DNA from: Shimazuella alba
GTDB taxonomy: Bacteria > Bacillota > Bacilli > Thermoactinomycetales > Thermoactinomycetaceae
NCBI RefSeq assembly: GCF_009831235.1
Contig: NZ_WUUL01000004.1
Location: 124,001-188,000 of the forward strand
Length of the DNA stretch: 64,000 bases
Direction of reading: 5' to 3'
Numbering within the stretch: position 1 is the first letter of the stretch; the number at the start of each line of letters is the position of its first letter. The notes beneath the pieces are model-generated. The model worked only from the letters and a program-made list of their open reading frames with translations. It had not been told where the DNA came from and did no database searches. The translations under genes and the position numbers were made by a program. Shown here piece by piece: positions 41,971 to 50,006 of the stretch.

Positions 41971-42903
41971 ATGAAATGGTTGGAAATCGCAATTCATACG
42001 CATGAAGAATCCGTAGAAGCTCTAACGGAGCGGTTGCATAAGATGGGAGCTGGTGGTGTATCGATGGAGGATTCCGCTACATTAGCTCAAACACAATCTG
42101 GCGATTATGGCGAAATAATCGCCTTAAATCCATCTGATTATCCTGATGCAGGTGTTGTATTAAAATCTTATTTTTCAGAAGTAAGTCAAACTGACGTGTT
42201 GGTTGAGCAGATCAAGAAATGCCTGATAGAGTTAAAAAGCTATGGTTTGCAAGTGGAGCCAGGGAGTATTCAAACAAAATGGGTTGATGATGAAGACTGG
42301 GCAAATGCATGGAAAACATACTACAAACCAACTCGAGTCTCAGAGAAATTAGTAGTTGTACCAGTATGGGAAGAATATGTACCCCAAGATGGTGAGTTGC
42401 CCATTTATTTAGATCCCGGTATGGCGTTTGGTACAGGTACTCATCCGACAACTAGATTGACAATGAGGCTGATGGAAAAGTACTTACAAGCTGATCAGAA
42501 AGTTATTGATGTAGGCTGTGGAAGTGGCATCCTAAGTATCGCAGCAGAGAAGCTAGGAGCTAACGAAGTTCTTGCTTTAGATTTAGATCCTGTGGCAGTA
42601 AAAAATACTGAGGAAAATTGTGCACAGAATGAAACAAGAAAAATAGTGGTAAGAGAAGGCAATCTCCTACATGGAATTGGGACAACCGCTCCAATCATCG
42701 TGGCCAATATACTAGCTGAAATTTTGCAACAGATGATGTATGATCTACCCAGAGTGTTAGAACCAGGAGGCATCTTTATTGGCTCGGGAATTATCGAAAA
42801 TAAGAAAGATGATGTTATCCAAGGATTACAGGAAGTGGGATTATCTATCATAGAAATAATTTCAGAAGAGGACTGGGTTGCTGTAGCGGCAAAGAGGTTT
42901 TGA
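41971..42903 (+). CDS. prmA: Ribosomal protein L11 methyltransferase
   Basis: A 310-residue PrmA: N-terminal substrate-recognition domain, then a class I methyltransferase domain with VIDVGCGSGILSI (about 177-189), LALDLD (about 204) and VANILAEIL (about 244, the NxL site). It trimethylates ribosomal protein L11. ATG 41971 is used because AAAAAGGAG lies 9 bases upstream; an ATG further upstream at 41935 lies inside the terminator. Standard position after dnaJ. Confidence 0.93.
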   Translation: MKWLEIAIHTHEESVEALTERLHKMGAGGVSMEDSATLAQTQSGDYGEIIALNPSDYPDAGVVLKSYFSEVSQTDVLVEQIKKCLIELKSYGLQVEPGSIQTKWVDDEDWANAWKTYYKPTRVSEKLVVVPVWEEYVPQDGELPIYLDPGMAFGTGTHPTTRLTMRLMEKYLQADQKVIDVGCGSGILSIAAEKLGANEVLALDLDPVAVKNTEENCAQNETRKIVVREGNLLHGIGTTAPIIVANILAEILQQMMYDLPRVLEPGGIFIGSGIIENKKDDVIQGLQEVGLSIIEIISEEDWVAVAAKRF

Positions 42904-43006
42904 AGATGAGGTAGTTTTTAGTTGTGAACATATTTTTATGTTGATGAGAATAGAATTTATTCTATCTTTCCTGCCAAAAAAATGGTAAAATGGTGAGGGT
43001 TTTTTC

Positions 43007-43753
43007 ATGCAAAGATACTTTATCACTCCTGATCAATTAATGGGAGATGTCATTCATATAACAGGTGATGATGTTCACCATATTCGTACTGTCATGAGAA
43101 GTAAGTTAGGAGACAAAGTTATTTGCTGTATGATGGGGATGGATTACTTGGTGGAGATTAAGGAAATAGCAGGTGATTCCATTACATGCTTTATCCTTGA
43201 ACGATCTAAATCTCTTGGCGAACCAACAGTACAAGTTACGATAGCACAGGGTTTACCAAAAGGAGAAAAGTTAGAATGGATTTTTCAAAAAGGCACAGAA
43301 TTAGGTGCTGCATCTTTTCTACCTTTTTCATCCACTCGTACAGTTGTTAAAATAGATGCTTCCAAATCAACTAAGAAGCATGATAGATGGTCCAAAATTG
43401 TCAAAGAAGCATCAGAGCAATCTCATCGTGGACGTATTCCAACTATTTCTTTACCAATTAATTGGAATACGTTGTTAACCGAAATACCAAATTATGATCT
43501 GGCTATGATTGCGTACGAAAAAGGTGGACAGGTTCTGAGCGCCATTCCATCCTTATCCGAAGCAAAATCAATCTTGATGATGATAGGTCCGGAAGGCGGA
43601 TTTTCTGAATCAGAAGTCCAAGATGCAGTTAACAAAGGTGCAATCCCGATCACATTAGGAAATCGAATTTTACGTACGGAAACAGCAGCAATAAGTCTGC
43701 TGACATGTATCATGTTTGTTCATAACGAATTAGGGGGTGACCGAAATGAGTAA
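43007..43753 (+). CDS. rsmE: 16S rRNA m3U1498 methyltransferase
   Basis: A 248-residue SPOUT methyltransferase. N-terminal PUA-like domain with HHIRTVMRSKLGD (about 25-37). The C-terminal knot has MMIGPEGGFSESEV (about 191-204), LGNRILRTETAAI (about 218-230) and conserved surroundings that bind SAM. It methylates U1498 of 16S rRNA. Its end overlaps mtaB by 8 bases, so the two are translated together. Confidence 0.95.
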   Translation: MQRYFITPDQLMGDVIHITGDDVHHIRTVMRSKLGDKVICCMMGMDYLVEIKEIAGDSITCFILERSKSLGEPTVQVTIAQGLPKGEKLEWIFQKGTELGAASFLPFSSTRTVVKIDASKSTKKHDRWSKIVKEASEQSHRGRIPTISLPINWNTLLTEIPNYDLAMIAYEKGGQVLSAIPSLSEAKSILMMIGPEGGFSESEVQDAVNKGAIPITLGNRILRTETAAISLLTCIMFVHNELGGDRNE

Positions 43754-45083
43754 AATTGCTTTTCATACATTAGGATGTAAAGTGAATGCTTATGAAACAG
43801 AAGCAATGTGGCAATTGTTTCAACAAGCCGGATATGAAAGAGTAGAATTTGATCATACTGCAGATGTTTACCTCATCAATACTTGTACGGTTACCAACAC
43901 TGGAGATAAAAAAAGCCGTCAAGTAATACGAAGAGCAATCCGAAAAAATCCAGATGCTGTTATCGCTGTTACAGGTTGCTATGCTCAAACATCTCCAAGT
44001 GAAGTAGCCGCAATCCCTGGTGTTGATATTGTAGTAGGTACACAAGGCAGAGATAAGTTGATAGATTATGTGGAGCAATATCGCAAGGAACGTCAACCTA
44101 TTAATGCGGTAGGAAATATCATGAAACAACGAGAATACGAAGAACTAGATGTTCCAACATTTGCAGACCGTACTCGTGCATCACTCAAAATCCAAGAAGG
44201 ATGCAACAATTTCTGTACGTTTTGTATCATTCCTTGGGCAAAAGGGTTGTCTCGTAGCCGTAAACCGGAAAATGTTTTGGCACAAGCAAGACAATTGGTG
44301 GCAGCTGGTTACAAAGAAATTGTACTAACTGGTATCCATACAGGTGGCTATGGCGATGACCTCGAAAACTATCAACTTGCAGATCTCTTGATCGATCTCG
44401 ATAAAATCCCTGATCTGCATCGCATCCGTATTAGTTCGATTGAAGCGAGTCAAGTGGGTGATCGTTTGATTGAAGTATTAAATTCATCAGATAAGATGTG
44501 TCGCCATCTTCATATCCCGCTTCAAGCTGGAGATAATGAAGTCCTTAAAAGAATGCGCCGTAAATATACAGTAGAAGAATACCGTGAGACGATCTTAAAA
44601 TTGCACCAAGCACTTCCCGGAGTAGCGATCACAACAGATATGATTGTAGGATTCCCTGGTGAGACAGAAGAACAATTTTTAAATGGCTACCGGTTTGTTG
44701 AAGAACTTGGTATGTATCAAATGCATGTATTCCCATACTCCAAGCGTACAGGCACACCAGCTGCTCGGATGACCGATCAAGTAGCAGATGATGCGAAAAA
44801 TGACCGCGTCAGCCGCTTGATTGCTCTCTCCAATAAACTCACTACCACTTATGCAAGTAAGTATACTGGGGAAGTATTAGAAGTAATTCCCGAAAGAGCA
44901 TATAAAGAAGAACCAAACAGTGGATTGTACACAGGTTATACAGACAACTATCTTCCAGTGGCATTTCCAGCAACAGAGGAAATGATTGGGAAAGTTTGCC
45001 GGGTTAAATTGGACGAAGTAGGACCAGAAATGAATAAAGGTTCTTTTGTTCGTGTATTAGAAGATAAGCAGTTATGCTCCTAG
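43746..45083 (+). CDS. mtaB: tRNA t6A37 methylthiotransferase MtaB
   Basis: A 445-residue methylthiotransferase. N-terminal UPF0004 cysteines in HTLGCKVNAYE (about 11) and INTCTVT (about 45), the radical SAM cluster CNNFCTFCIIPW (about 155-166), and a C-terminal TRAM domain. It makes ms2t6A at position 37 of ANN-decoding tRNAs. ATG 43746, inside the rsmE end, follows GGGGGTG by 6 bases; a GTG at 43737 is less well placed. B. subtilis has the same order (yqeU-yqeV). Confidence 0.95.
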   Translation: MSKIAFHTLGCKVNAYETEAMWQLFQQAGYERVEFDHTADVYLINTCTVTNTGDKKSRQVIRRAIRKNPDAVIAVTGCYAQTSPSEVAAIPGVDIVVGTQGRDKLIDYVEQYRKERQPINAVGNIMKQREYEELDVPTFADRTRASLKIQEGCNNFCTFCIIPWAKGLSRSRKPENVLAQARQLVAAGYKEIVLTGIHTGGYGDDLENYQLADLLIDLDKIPDLHRIRISSIEASQVGDRLIEVLNSSDKMCRHLHIPLQAGDNEVLKRMRRKYTVEEYRETILKLHQALPGVAITTDMIVGFPGETEEQFLNGYRFVEELGMYQMHVFPYSKRTGTPAARMTDQVADDAKNDRVSRLIALSNKLTTTYASKYTGEVLEVIPERAYKEEPNSGLYTGYTDNYLPVAFPATEEMIGKVCRVKLDEVGPEMNKGSFVRVLEDKQLCS

Positions 45084-45103
45084 TAATTAGGGGCATTTTT
45101 TTT
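45074..45103 (+). terminator. Terminator of prmA-rsmE-mtaB
   Basis: An ATGC-t-CCTA/TAGG-g-GCAT stem overlapping the mtaB stop, then eight T. Confidence 0.85.
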
Positions 45104-45176
45104 ATTACTAAAAAAGTTGTAATAACATGTTATTACGCATATAATAAAGAAAGTAAGAAACGAGCAGGTGATTAAC

Positions 45177-45428
45177 ATGGATAATACAGCAAGGAAACAC
45201 TATCGCAAAATCGGACGAATTGGCAATAGTTATGGTTTTACTCTACCCAAAGAAGCTTTAGAAGAGCTAAATGTGAAACAAGGAGATGTTGTTGAACTTT
45301 CCATAAAAGATGGGAAATTGACGGTTCAACGTCAAGAAACTCAAGAAATAGATTCTCAGTTTTTACAGATAGCAGAAAGGGCCTTTAAACGCTATGACAA
45401 AGCGTTTAAAGCATTACGAGATAGATAA
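45177..45428 (+). CDS. AbrB/MazE-like antitoxin
   Basis: An 83-residue protein with a swapped-hairpin AbrB DNA-binding domain (RKIGRIGNSYGFTLPKEALEELNVKQGDVVELSI, about 8-41) and a charged helical tail that probably binds the toxin. ATG 45177 has GCAGGTG 6 bases upstream. It precedes the Doc-type toxin with no gap, so together they make a toxin-antitoxin operon that likely represses itself. Upstream, TTGTAATAAC/GTTATTACG repeats (about 45115-45138) could be the operator. Confidence 0.85.
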   Translation: MDNTARKHYRKIGRIGNSYGFTLPKEALEELNVKQGDVVELSIKDGKLTVQRQETQEIDSQFLQIAERAFKRYDKAFKALRDR

Positions 45429-45827
45429 ATGGTTCGATCCTTAACAGCTGAACAATTGTTGTTTCTGCATTATCTTGTAATGGAAAGATATGACGAAAAG
45501 GAACATCGTGGAGTTATATTTCCTAATCGATTTTATTCTCTGGTGGAGGGCCCGAAAACGGTAGTTTTTGGAGAAGAAATTCATCCAACGCTGTGGCAAA
45601 AAGCAGGTGCTCTTGTGCAATCAATTGTTCAAGAACACCCATTTGTAAATGGAAACAAACGAACCGCATTTCTGGCACTTATTTATTTCCTAGAATTAAA
45701 TGGATATTCACTTCGATTATCCAATGAGGATGCAGTTGAATTAATGGTACGATTTGCAACTGACGACCAATTAAAAGGGGAAGATGGACCAAAACATATA
45801 GGAGAAATAATTAAATCTATAGTGTAG
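45429..45827 (+). CDS. Doc-type Fic-domain toxin
   Basis: A 132-residue death-on-curing family protein. The Fic motif HPFVNGNKRTAF (about 71-82) is complete except that Asn replaces the Asp/Glu after FV, which is accepted in Doc proteins. Doc phosphorylates and blocks EF-Tu; AMPylation is the wider family activity. The ATG follows the antitoxin stop directly (TAAATG), so translation is coupled. The pairing with an AbrB-type rather than Phd-type antitoxin is a recognised variant. Confidence 0.88.
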   Translation: MVRSLTAEQLLFLHYLVMERYDEKEHRGVIFPNRFYSLVEGPKTVVFGEEIHPTLWQKAGALVQSIVQEHPFVNGNKRTAFLALIYFLELNGYSLRLSNEDAVELMVRFATDDQLKGEDGPKHIGEIIKSIV

Positions 45828-45847
45828 AGTTTGAGAGAAAACATAGG

Positions 45848-45878
45848 AATCATCCTTCTTGAAATGGATGATTTTTTT
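45848..45878 (+). terminator. Terminator of the toxin-antitoxin operon
   Basis: AATCATCC/GGATGATT with a 10-base loop, then a T run. Confidence 0.85.
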
Positions 45879-45909
45879 GATGCTAGTATAAGTAACAGGA
45901 GGATTGAAC

Positions 45910-46341
45910 ATGCGAAAAGAAAGATCAGCAGGCGGCGTAGTATTTCGTAAAGGGGCAGAAGGAATACAAATTCTACTCATACAAGATCGCTTTGGAAAAA
46001 TAACTTTACCAAAAGGCCATCAAGAAGCAGGTGAAACCATCGAACAAACAGCGATTCGTGAGGTCGAAGAGGAGACGGGGGTGGTTGGGGAGATTGTAAC
46101 CAAAATTGATACTATTTCTTATGTATTCACACACCCTGAGCACGGCAAGATAGAGAAAGAAGTTACATATTATGTATTACAAACAAATACAAGCACCATC
46201 ATCCCTCAACTAGAGGAGATCAATGAAGTAGCTTGGTATTCGATAGATAAGGCGAAAGAGCTTCATGCTGAAAAAGGCTATGGAAACAACAAATCAATTT
46301 TGGAAGCCGCCATTCAATACATCAACAAAGAATTAACATGA
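45910..46341 (+). CDS. NUDIX hydrolase
   Basis: A 143-residue NUDIX protein. The Nudix box reads GHQEAGETIEQTAIREVEEETGVVG (about 37-61, key residues G, E, R-E-EE). It opens RKERSAGGVVF, as in bis(5'-nucleosyl)-tetraphosphatase or MutT-like members; substrate is uncertain. ATG 45910 has AGGAGG 7 bases upstream. It is monocistronic, convergent with yqeW; about 180 bases between them hold no clear terminator that I can see. Confidence 0.9.
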   Translation: MRKERSAGGVVFRKGAEGIQILLIQDRFGKITLPKGHQEAGETIEQTAIREVEEETGVVGEIVTKIDTISYVFTHPEHGKIEKEVTYYVLQTNTSTIIPQLEEINEVAWYSIDKAKELHAEKGYGNNKSILEAAIQYINKELT

Positions 46342-46519
46342 TGACTTAAACCCTAACTTTTTTATTGATCTTACTTTAACTGTCGAAATTAAATAGCAAT
46401 AATGCGAGGTAAACGATGGTTGCTGGTTTAAAACGGATCGAACTAATAGTTTTGTTTTGCAATTGTAAGTGGTTACAAGGGGATAGTGCTTTATCAGTAC
46501 CATTACTTTTTTGCAGATT

Positions 46520-47443
46520 TCAATCATAAAGCCTCTCTGGAACCATCCATTCCACCAATCGTGCAAAGCCAGCACAAACAGGTAACACCATTAGGGAGCA
46601 AACGACATTATAGATAGTTTGTGTATGAGCTACTTGGATAGAAGGATCAGCAGAAAAAGTTGATACTACTTCAAGGAGCAACGGAATCAGTGGTAGGAAG
46701 AGGAAAGCTCCACCGACATTGAGCACTAAATGAGCAATGGCAACTCGTTTAGCGGATGGTTTGGTCTGTAATGCTGCAATAAGTCCAGTTGCACAAGTCC
46801 CGACATTACTTCCGATGACAACAGCGATGGCAAATGGGAGAGAAATGACTCCAGATGCATAGAAACCCATCGCGATCGCAACCATCGCACTACTGCTATG
46901 AATCAGTGCAGTAATAACCATACCAGTGAGGAAACCCATCAGGATTGGGTAATCCGTTCCAGACATCAACCAATCGATCCAACCTTCCTTTTCCAGTGGT
47001 GCAGCAACACTTTGCATCCATTTTACTCCTGCGAAAATAAACCCAAGTCCAAGCCAAATGGGACCAGTTCTTTGCTTAATCAAGATTAGAATGAATCCAA
47101 TCGCTATTAATGGCCATGCAAAATCATCGAGTTTTAATGCAAGTAATTGTGTGGTAACCGTTGTACCAATATTCGTTCCTAGGATAATACCTAATGATTG
47201 GGTGAAGGTAAGTAACCCTGTATCGACAAGTCCAATTGTAAATACGGTAACAGCAGTGCTGCTTTGGAGTAATGCTGTTAAAATGGTTCCACATAGCATC
47301 CCACGCCAAGGAGTTTTCGTAAAGCGGAGCAAGATGGTTTTCAGATGTTTCTCTGCTAAACTTTCCAGACCGTTTCGCATTACTTTCATTCCAACCAGAA
47401 AGATGCTGAGTCCCGCACAAAAGGGAAGTAAAATAGTAATCAT
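46520..47443 (-). CDS. yqeW: Na/Pi-cotransporter family protein (YqeW-like)
   Basis: A 307-residue membrane protein of the NptA/PNaS family with two inverted repeats marked LLQSSTAVTVFTIGLV (about 57-72) and LIHSSSAMVAIAMGFY (about 179-194), plus GTNIGTT and GSNVGTC. It transports phosphate with Na+; whether inward or outward is unclear. ATG 47443 has GAGAGGAGG 5 bases upstream. Bacillus has yqeW in this place and orientation. Confidence 0.9.
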   Translation of the reverse strand: MITILLPFCAGLSIFLVGMKVMRNGLESLAEKHLKTILLRFTKTPWRGMLCGTILTALLQSSTAVTVFTIGLVDTGLLTFTQSLGIILGTNIGTTVTTQLLALKLDDFAWPLIAIGFILILIKQRTGPIWLGLGFIFAGVKWMQSVAAPLEKEGWIDWLMSGTDYPILMGFLTGMVITALIHSSSAMVAIAMGFYASGVISLPFAIAVVIGSNVGTCATGLIAALQTKPSAKRVAIAHLVLNVGGAFLFLPLIPLLLEVVSTFSADPSIQVAHTQTIYNVVCSLMVLPVCAGFARLVEWMVPERLYD

Positions 47444-47502
47444 ATATCTTCCTCCTCTCTCCATCTTATGGAGAAAAGGACGGGCTCATGCTAGAGAAAC
47501 GC

Positions 47503-47523
47503 AAAAAAGCCTTCTCAAGGCTT
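47503..47523 (-). terminator. Intrinsic terminator after solitary gene 10
   Basis: AAGCCTT/AAGGCTT with loop CTC. On the minus strand it is followed by TTTTTT. It lies between the hairpin at 47540 and yqeW. Confidence 0.75.
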
Positions 47524-47539
47524 AGGTTATGTATGTTTG

Positions 47540-47566
47540 GTGAGTCCGACGAGCTGTCGGACTCAC
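47540..47566 (-). repeat. Strong 3' hairpin of solitary gene 10
   Basis: A perfect 11-bp stem GTGAGTCCGAC with its complement, loop GAGCT, 7 bases beyond the stop, with no U tract of its own. Confidence 0.7.
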
Positions 47567-47573
47567 ATGGGAA

Positions 47574-48329
47574 CTACTTATTGGTTTTCTTGAACATCCT
47601 TTTCAGATATGTCCAAAACTCCTTGAAGTAATTCCACCTTGTCAGATAGGGATCATTGGTTGCTCGATCCCAGTGGTAGTGAACTGTTACCACACGACCT
47701 GTATGGCGAACAATCTGATACTTCTTCACGTTGATATAGCGAAGACGCATACCTGTGTTGTAGAGCTCACCCTTGGGGAAGTTAGACCCATCGCCAAAGC
47801 GATCAGGACTAAGCAGTTCGAAATTCTTTGTTACATTTTCCACGCAACGGTCGAACTCTTCCTGTGGTGTGTATCGCTTCCCTGCAAGCCTGCGATTTTC
47901 ATTGCGCTCGCGACATACATCAGCCGGGGTATCGAGCAGGAGGTGGAGTACGCGATAGCCTCGCTTGAGAGCTTCTTCGACCATCGTCCGACGACCAAAC
48001 TCGCCGTCCAGCGTGGCGCCGCCACTTTGAAAGATGATAACTCGTCCTGAGACAGGGTTATCGAGTGCAAAGAGGAACAGTTCTCTCGTCCGTTCCCGAT
48101 TGCTAGTAAAATGATCCATCGGATTACTAGTAGTATCCCATCCCTCAGGGAACTGTCCATCGGGGTCGATCTCGATGGAAGTGAGACCAAACCGGTACCA
48201 CAAGTCGTTCCGAATCATCATACCTGCTTGGTCCTTGCCAGCGGCAATATTTCCACTAGTGAAGATCACCCATCGATCTGTGATAAATGGGGGCAGGATT
48301 TTCACCTTGCTCTTTGTACCGAGTTCCAT
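47574..48329 (-). CDS. P-loop kinase, zeta-toxin-like, solitary gene 10
   Basis: A 251-residue P-loop protein. The putative Walker A TSGNIAAGKDQAG (about 28-40) has Asp where Ser or Thr normally follows GK. Later come EIDPDGQFPEGW (about 54), VIIFQSGGATLD (about 98), LHLLLDTPADVCRERNENRR (about 128-147) as a lid-like Arg segment, and a basic tail. The fold resembles zeta-toxin and polynucleotide-kinase-like proteins. The substrate is unknown and the altered Walker A makes activity uncertain. ATG has a weak GAAAGAGAG ribosome site. Codons are G/C-ending. It lies between yqeW and the HIT gene, with no antitoxin beside it. Confidence 0.7.
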   Translation of the reverse strand: MELGTKSKVKILPPFITDRWVIFTSGNIAAGKDQAGMMIRNDLWYRFGLTSIEIDPDGQFPEGWDTTSNPMDHFTSNRERTRELFLFALDNPVSGRVIIFQSGGATLDGEFGRRTMVEEALKRGYRVLHLLLDTPADVCRERNENRRLAGKRYTPQEEFDRCVENVTKNFELLSPDRFGDGSNFPKGELYNTGMRLRYINVKKYQIVRHTGRVVTVHYHWDRATNDPYLTRWNYFKEFWTYLKRMFKKTNK

Positions 48330-48393
48330 TTGTTTCTCTCTTTCTTCTGGGAACTGTTACTAAACTGATTGTACAAAAATTTAAATAAAAAAT

Positions 48394-48414
48394 CGACTCC
48401 TAAAATAGGAATCG
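48394..48414 (-). terminator. Terminator of the 97-residue hypothetical gene
   Basis: CGA-CTCCTA/TAGGA-TCG stem; on the minus strand it is followed by TTTTTT. Confidence 0.75.
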
Positions 48415-48429
48415 TTTAGAAAAAAGGGG

Positions 48430-48723
48430 TTATTTCTTTTTTGGCTGTTTGTTTAAAAAAGGTGCGGTATCAAACTCATTAAAATCGGGATGGAATGGTT
48501 CTTGCCAACCAGGAAATTCTGTAGGGACTTGCTGTTGCTTGAAATATTTCTCTTTTTTCTCTTCGGCAGGTGTTGGTTCACCGAGATAAAACCAAGGATC
48601 TTCTTGAATTTCATCGATAAATGGTCCGTTCGGTTGATTCCATTGTTTTTCTACTTCTTCAGATACCATCTGTTTGACCAATTTACGTAATGCAGCTTCA
48701 CTTACTGTATATTTTTTAGCCAA
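48430..48723 (-). CDS. Hypothetical protein
   Basis: A 97-residue soluble protein. The basic N-terminus MAKKYTVSEAALRKLVKQMVSEEVEKQW is probably helical; the rest is rich in Pro, Trp and Phe (DPWFYLGEP, FPGWQEPFHPDF) and probably unstructured. No family recognised. ATG has GGGGAG upstream. Codon use is host-like. It is divergent from the HIT gene with a shared promoter region of about 77 bases. Confidence 0.75.
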   Translation of the reverse strand: MAKKYTVSEAALRKLVKQMVSEEVEKQWNQPNGPFIDEIQEDPWFYLGEPTPAEEKKEKYFKQQQVPTEFPGWQEPFHPDFNEFDTAPFLNKQPKKK

Positions 48724-48800
48724 AAGTTACTCTCCCCTTTGTTAAAATCGTGGTATAGTGTATGCTGTTAAGATGTAAAGGTGAATAGTGGAGGGTAACA

Positions 48801-49139
48801 ATGGACTGTATTTTTTGTAAAATTATTAAAGGAGAAATACCATCAAAAAAGGTGTATGAAGATGAAAATCTATATGCTTTTTATGATATTGAACCAACTG
48901 CTCCAACACATGTTCTGGTGGTACCCAAGAAACATATTGCATCCATTTTAGACATAACACCAGATGATGCTCCATTAATGGGAAAAATCATGCTTGGGAT
49001 CAAAAAAATCGCTAAGCAACTGGGCTTATCGGAGGATGGATTTCGTGTTGTCACCAACACGGGTCCTTATGGAGGGCAGACTGTTTTTCATATTCACTTC
49101 CATATACTAGGTGGTCAAATGCTTGGAAAAATGGGTTAG
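48801..49139 (+). CDS. HIT-family nucleotide hydrolase (HinT-like)
   Basis: A 112-residue HIT protein. It opens CIFCKIIKGEIPS and has the histidine triad in QTVFHIHFHILGG (His about 99-103). HinT-type enzymes hydrolyse adenosine phosphoramidates such as AMP-lysine. ATG has GGAGGG 6 bases upstream. Host-like codon use. The gene ends just before the rpsU promoter. Confidence 0.93.
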   Translation: MDCIFCKIIKGEIPSKKVYEDENLYAFYDIEPTAPTHVLVVPKKHIASILDITPDDAPLMGKIMLGIKKIAKQLGLSEDGFRVVTNTGPYGGQTVFHIHFHILGGQMLGKMG

Positions 49140-49148
49140 TATGTATTT

Positions 49149-49178
49149 TTGACATTGTCTTCTTTTATGGGCTATAAT
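49149..49178 (+). promoter_or_regulatory. SigA promoter of rpsU-yqeY
   Basis: TTGACA (49149-49154) and TATAAT (49173-49178), 18 bases apart: a consensus promoter. An untranslated leader of about 125 bases follows, with AGGT...ACCT pairing around 49221-49243. It may carry ribosomal-protein control, but I cannot name a known leader. Confidence 0.8.
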
Positions 49179-49310
49179 GGAGAGTGACCTTTTGTGTTCA
49201 ATTCTTTAGAAGGTTATTGCAGGTGTCGTGGAAGCTGACCTCCTTTTATGGATCAGGCCGCTATCTGCTTACTCTAGTGGCTCTTTTTGCTCTTGGAGGG
49301 AGGGAGAAGC

Positions 49311-49490
49311 ATGGTTGAAACACGTGTGAGAAAAAATGAATCACTCGATGCTGCTTTACGTCGTTTCAAACGTTCCATTTCAAAAGATGGAGTTTTAGCG
49401 GAAACAAGGAAACGCGAGCGCTATGATAAACCCAGTGTGAAACGAAAAAAGAAAGCCGAAGCAGCAGCACGCAATAAAAAGCGTAGATAA
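49311..49490 (+). CDS. rpsU: 30S ribosomal protein S21
   Basis: A 59-residue S21: [19 protein letters not shown] near the N-terminus and a Lys/Arg-rich end. ATG 49311 has repeated GGAGGGAGGGAG 4 bases upstream, an unusually strong ribosome site. yqeY follows after 15 bases, as in Bacillus. Confidence 0.96.
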   Translation: MVETRVRKNESLDAALRRFKRSISKDGVLAETRKRERYDKPSVKRKKKAEAAARNKKRR

Positions 49491-49505
49491 AGAGGTGTCC
49501 TACCT

Positions 49506-49949
49506 GTGAGTTTAGTCCAGCAGTTGGATCAAGATATGAAAGCTGCGATGAAGCAAAAAGACAAAGAAACTTTGTCAACGATCCGCATGGTTCGTGCTTC
49601 CATCAAAAAGGTGGAGATCGATAACCGTGGTGAACTTAGTGATGATCAAGCATTAGAGGTACTTGTGCGTGAGATTAAACAACGCAAGGACTCTTTGCAA
49701 GAATACGAAAAAGCAGGTCGTGATGACTTAGCAAGTAAGGAAAAACGTGAGATTGAAATTTTATCCACGTATTTACCAAAACAATTAACAGAAGAAGAAC
49801 TCCGTGCAATTGTGGATAAAGCGATTGCAGAAACGGGCGCTACTTCTAAAAAAGAAATGGGCAAAGTGATGGGTGCTGTCTTACCGCTTGTCAAAGGGCG
49901 TGCAGATAGTAAGCAAGTAAATCAGTTAGTTCAGCAGTTACTCGGATGA
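49506..49949 (+). CDS. yqeY: GatB/YqeY-domain protein
   Basis: A 147-residue YqeY. It opens VQQLDQDMKAAMKQKDKETLSTIRM and has the GatB-tail domain (KKEMGKVMGAVLPLVKGRADSKQVNQLVQQLL) related to the tRNA-binding end of GatB. Role unknown, probably tRNA-related. The start is GTG 49506 with AGAGGTG at 8 bases. Co-transcribed with rpsU and ended by the terminator overlapping its stop. Confidence 0.93.
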   Translation: MSLVQQLDQDMKAAMKQKDKETLSTIRMVRASIKKVEIDNRGELSDDQALEVLVREIKQRKDSLQEYEKAGRDDLASKEKREIEILSTYLPKQLTEEELRAIVDKAIAETGATSKKEMGKVMGAVLPLVKGRADSKQVNQLVQQLLG

Positions 49950-49975
49950 CAGCGTGTTTCACGCTGTCTTTTTTT
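49948..49975 (+). terminator. Terminator of rpsU-yqeY
   Basis: GACAGCGT/ACGCTGTC with a 5-base loop, then eight T. Confidence 0.9.
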
Positions 49976-50006
49976 CCACATCTAGAGAGAGGGGATAAAG
50001 ATCGTA

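Noticed and set aside
43700-45083. Antisense frames inside the rRNA/tRNA modification genes
   Set aside because: All are codon shadows of rsmE and mtaB without starts or ribosome sites.
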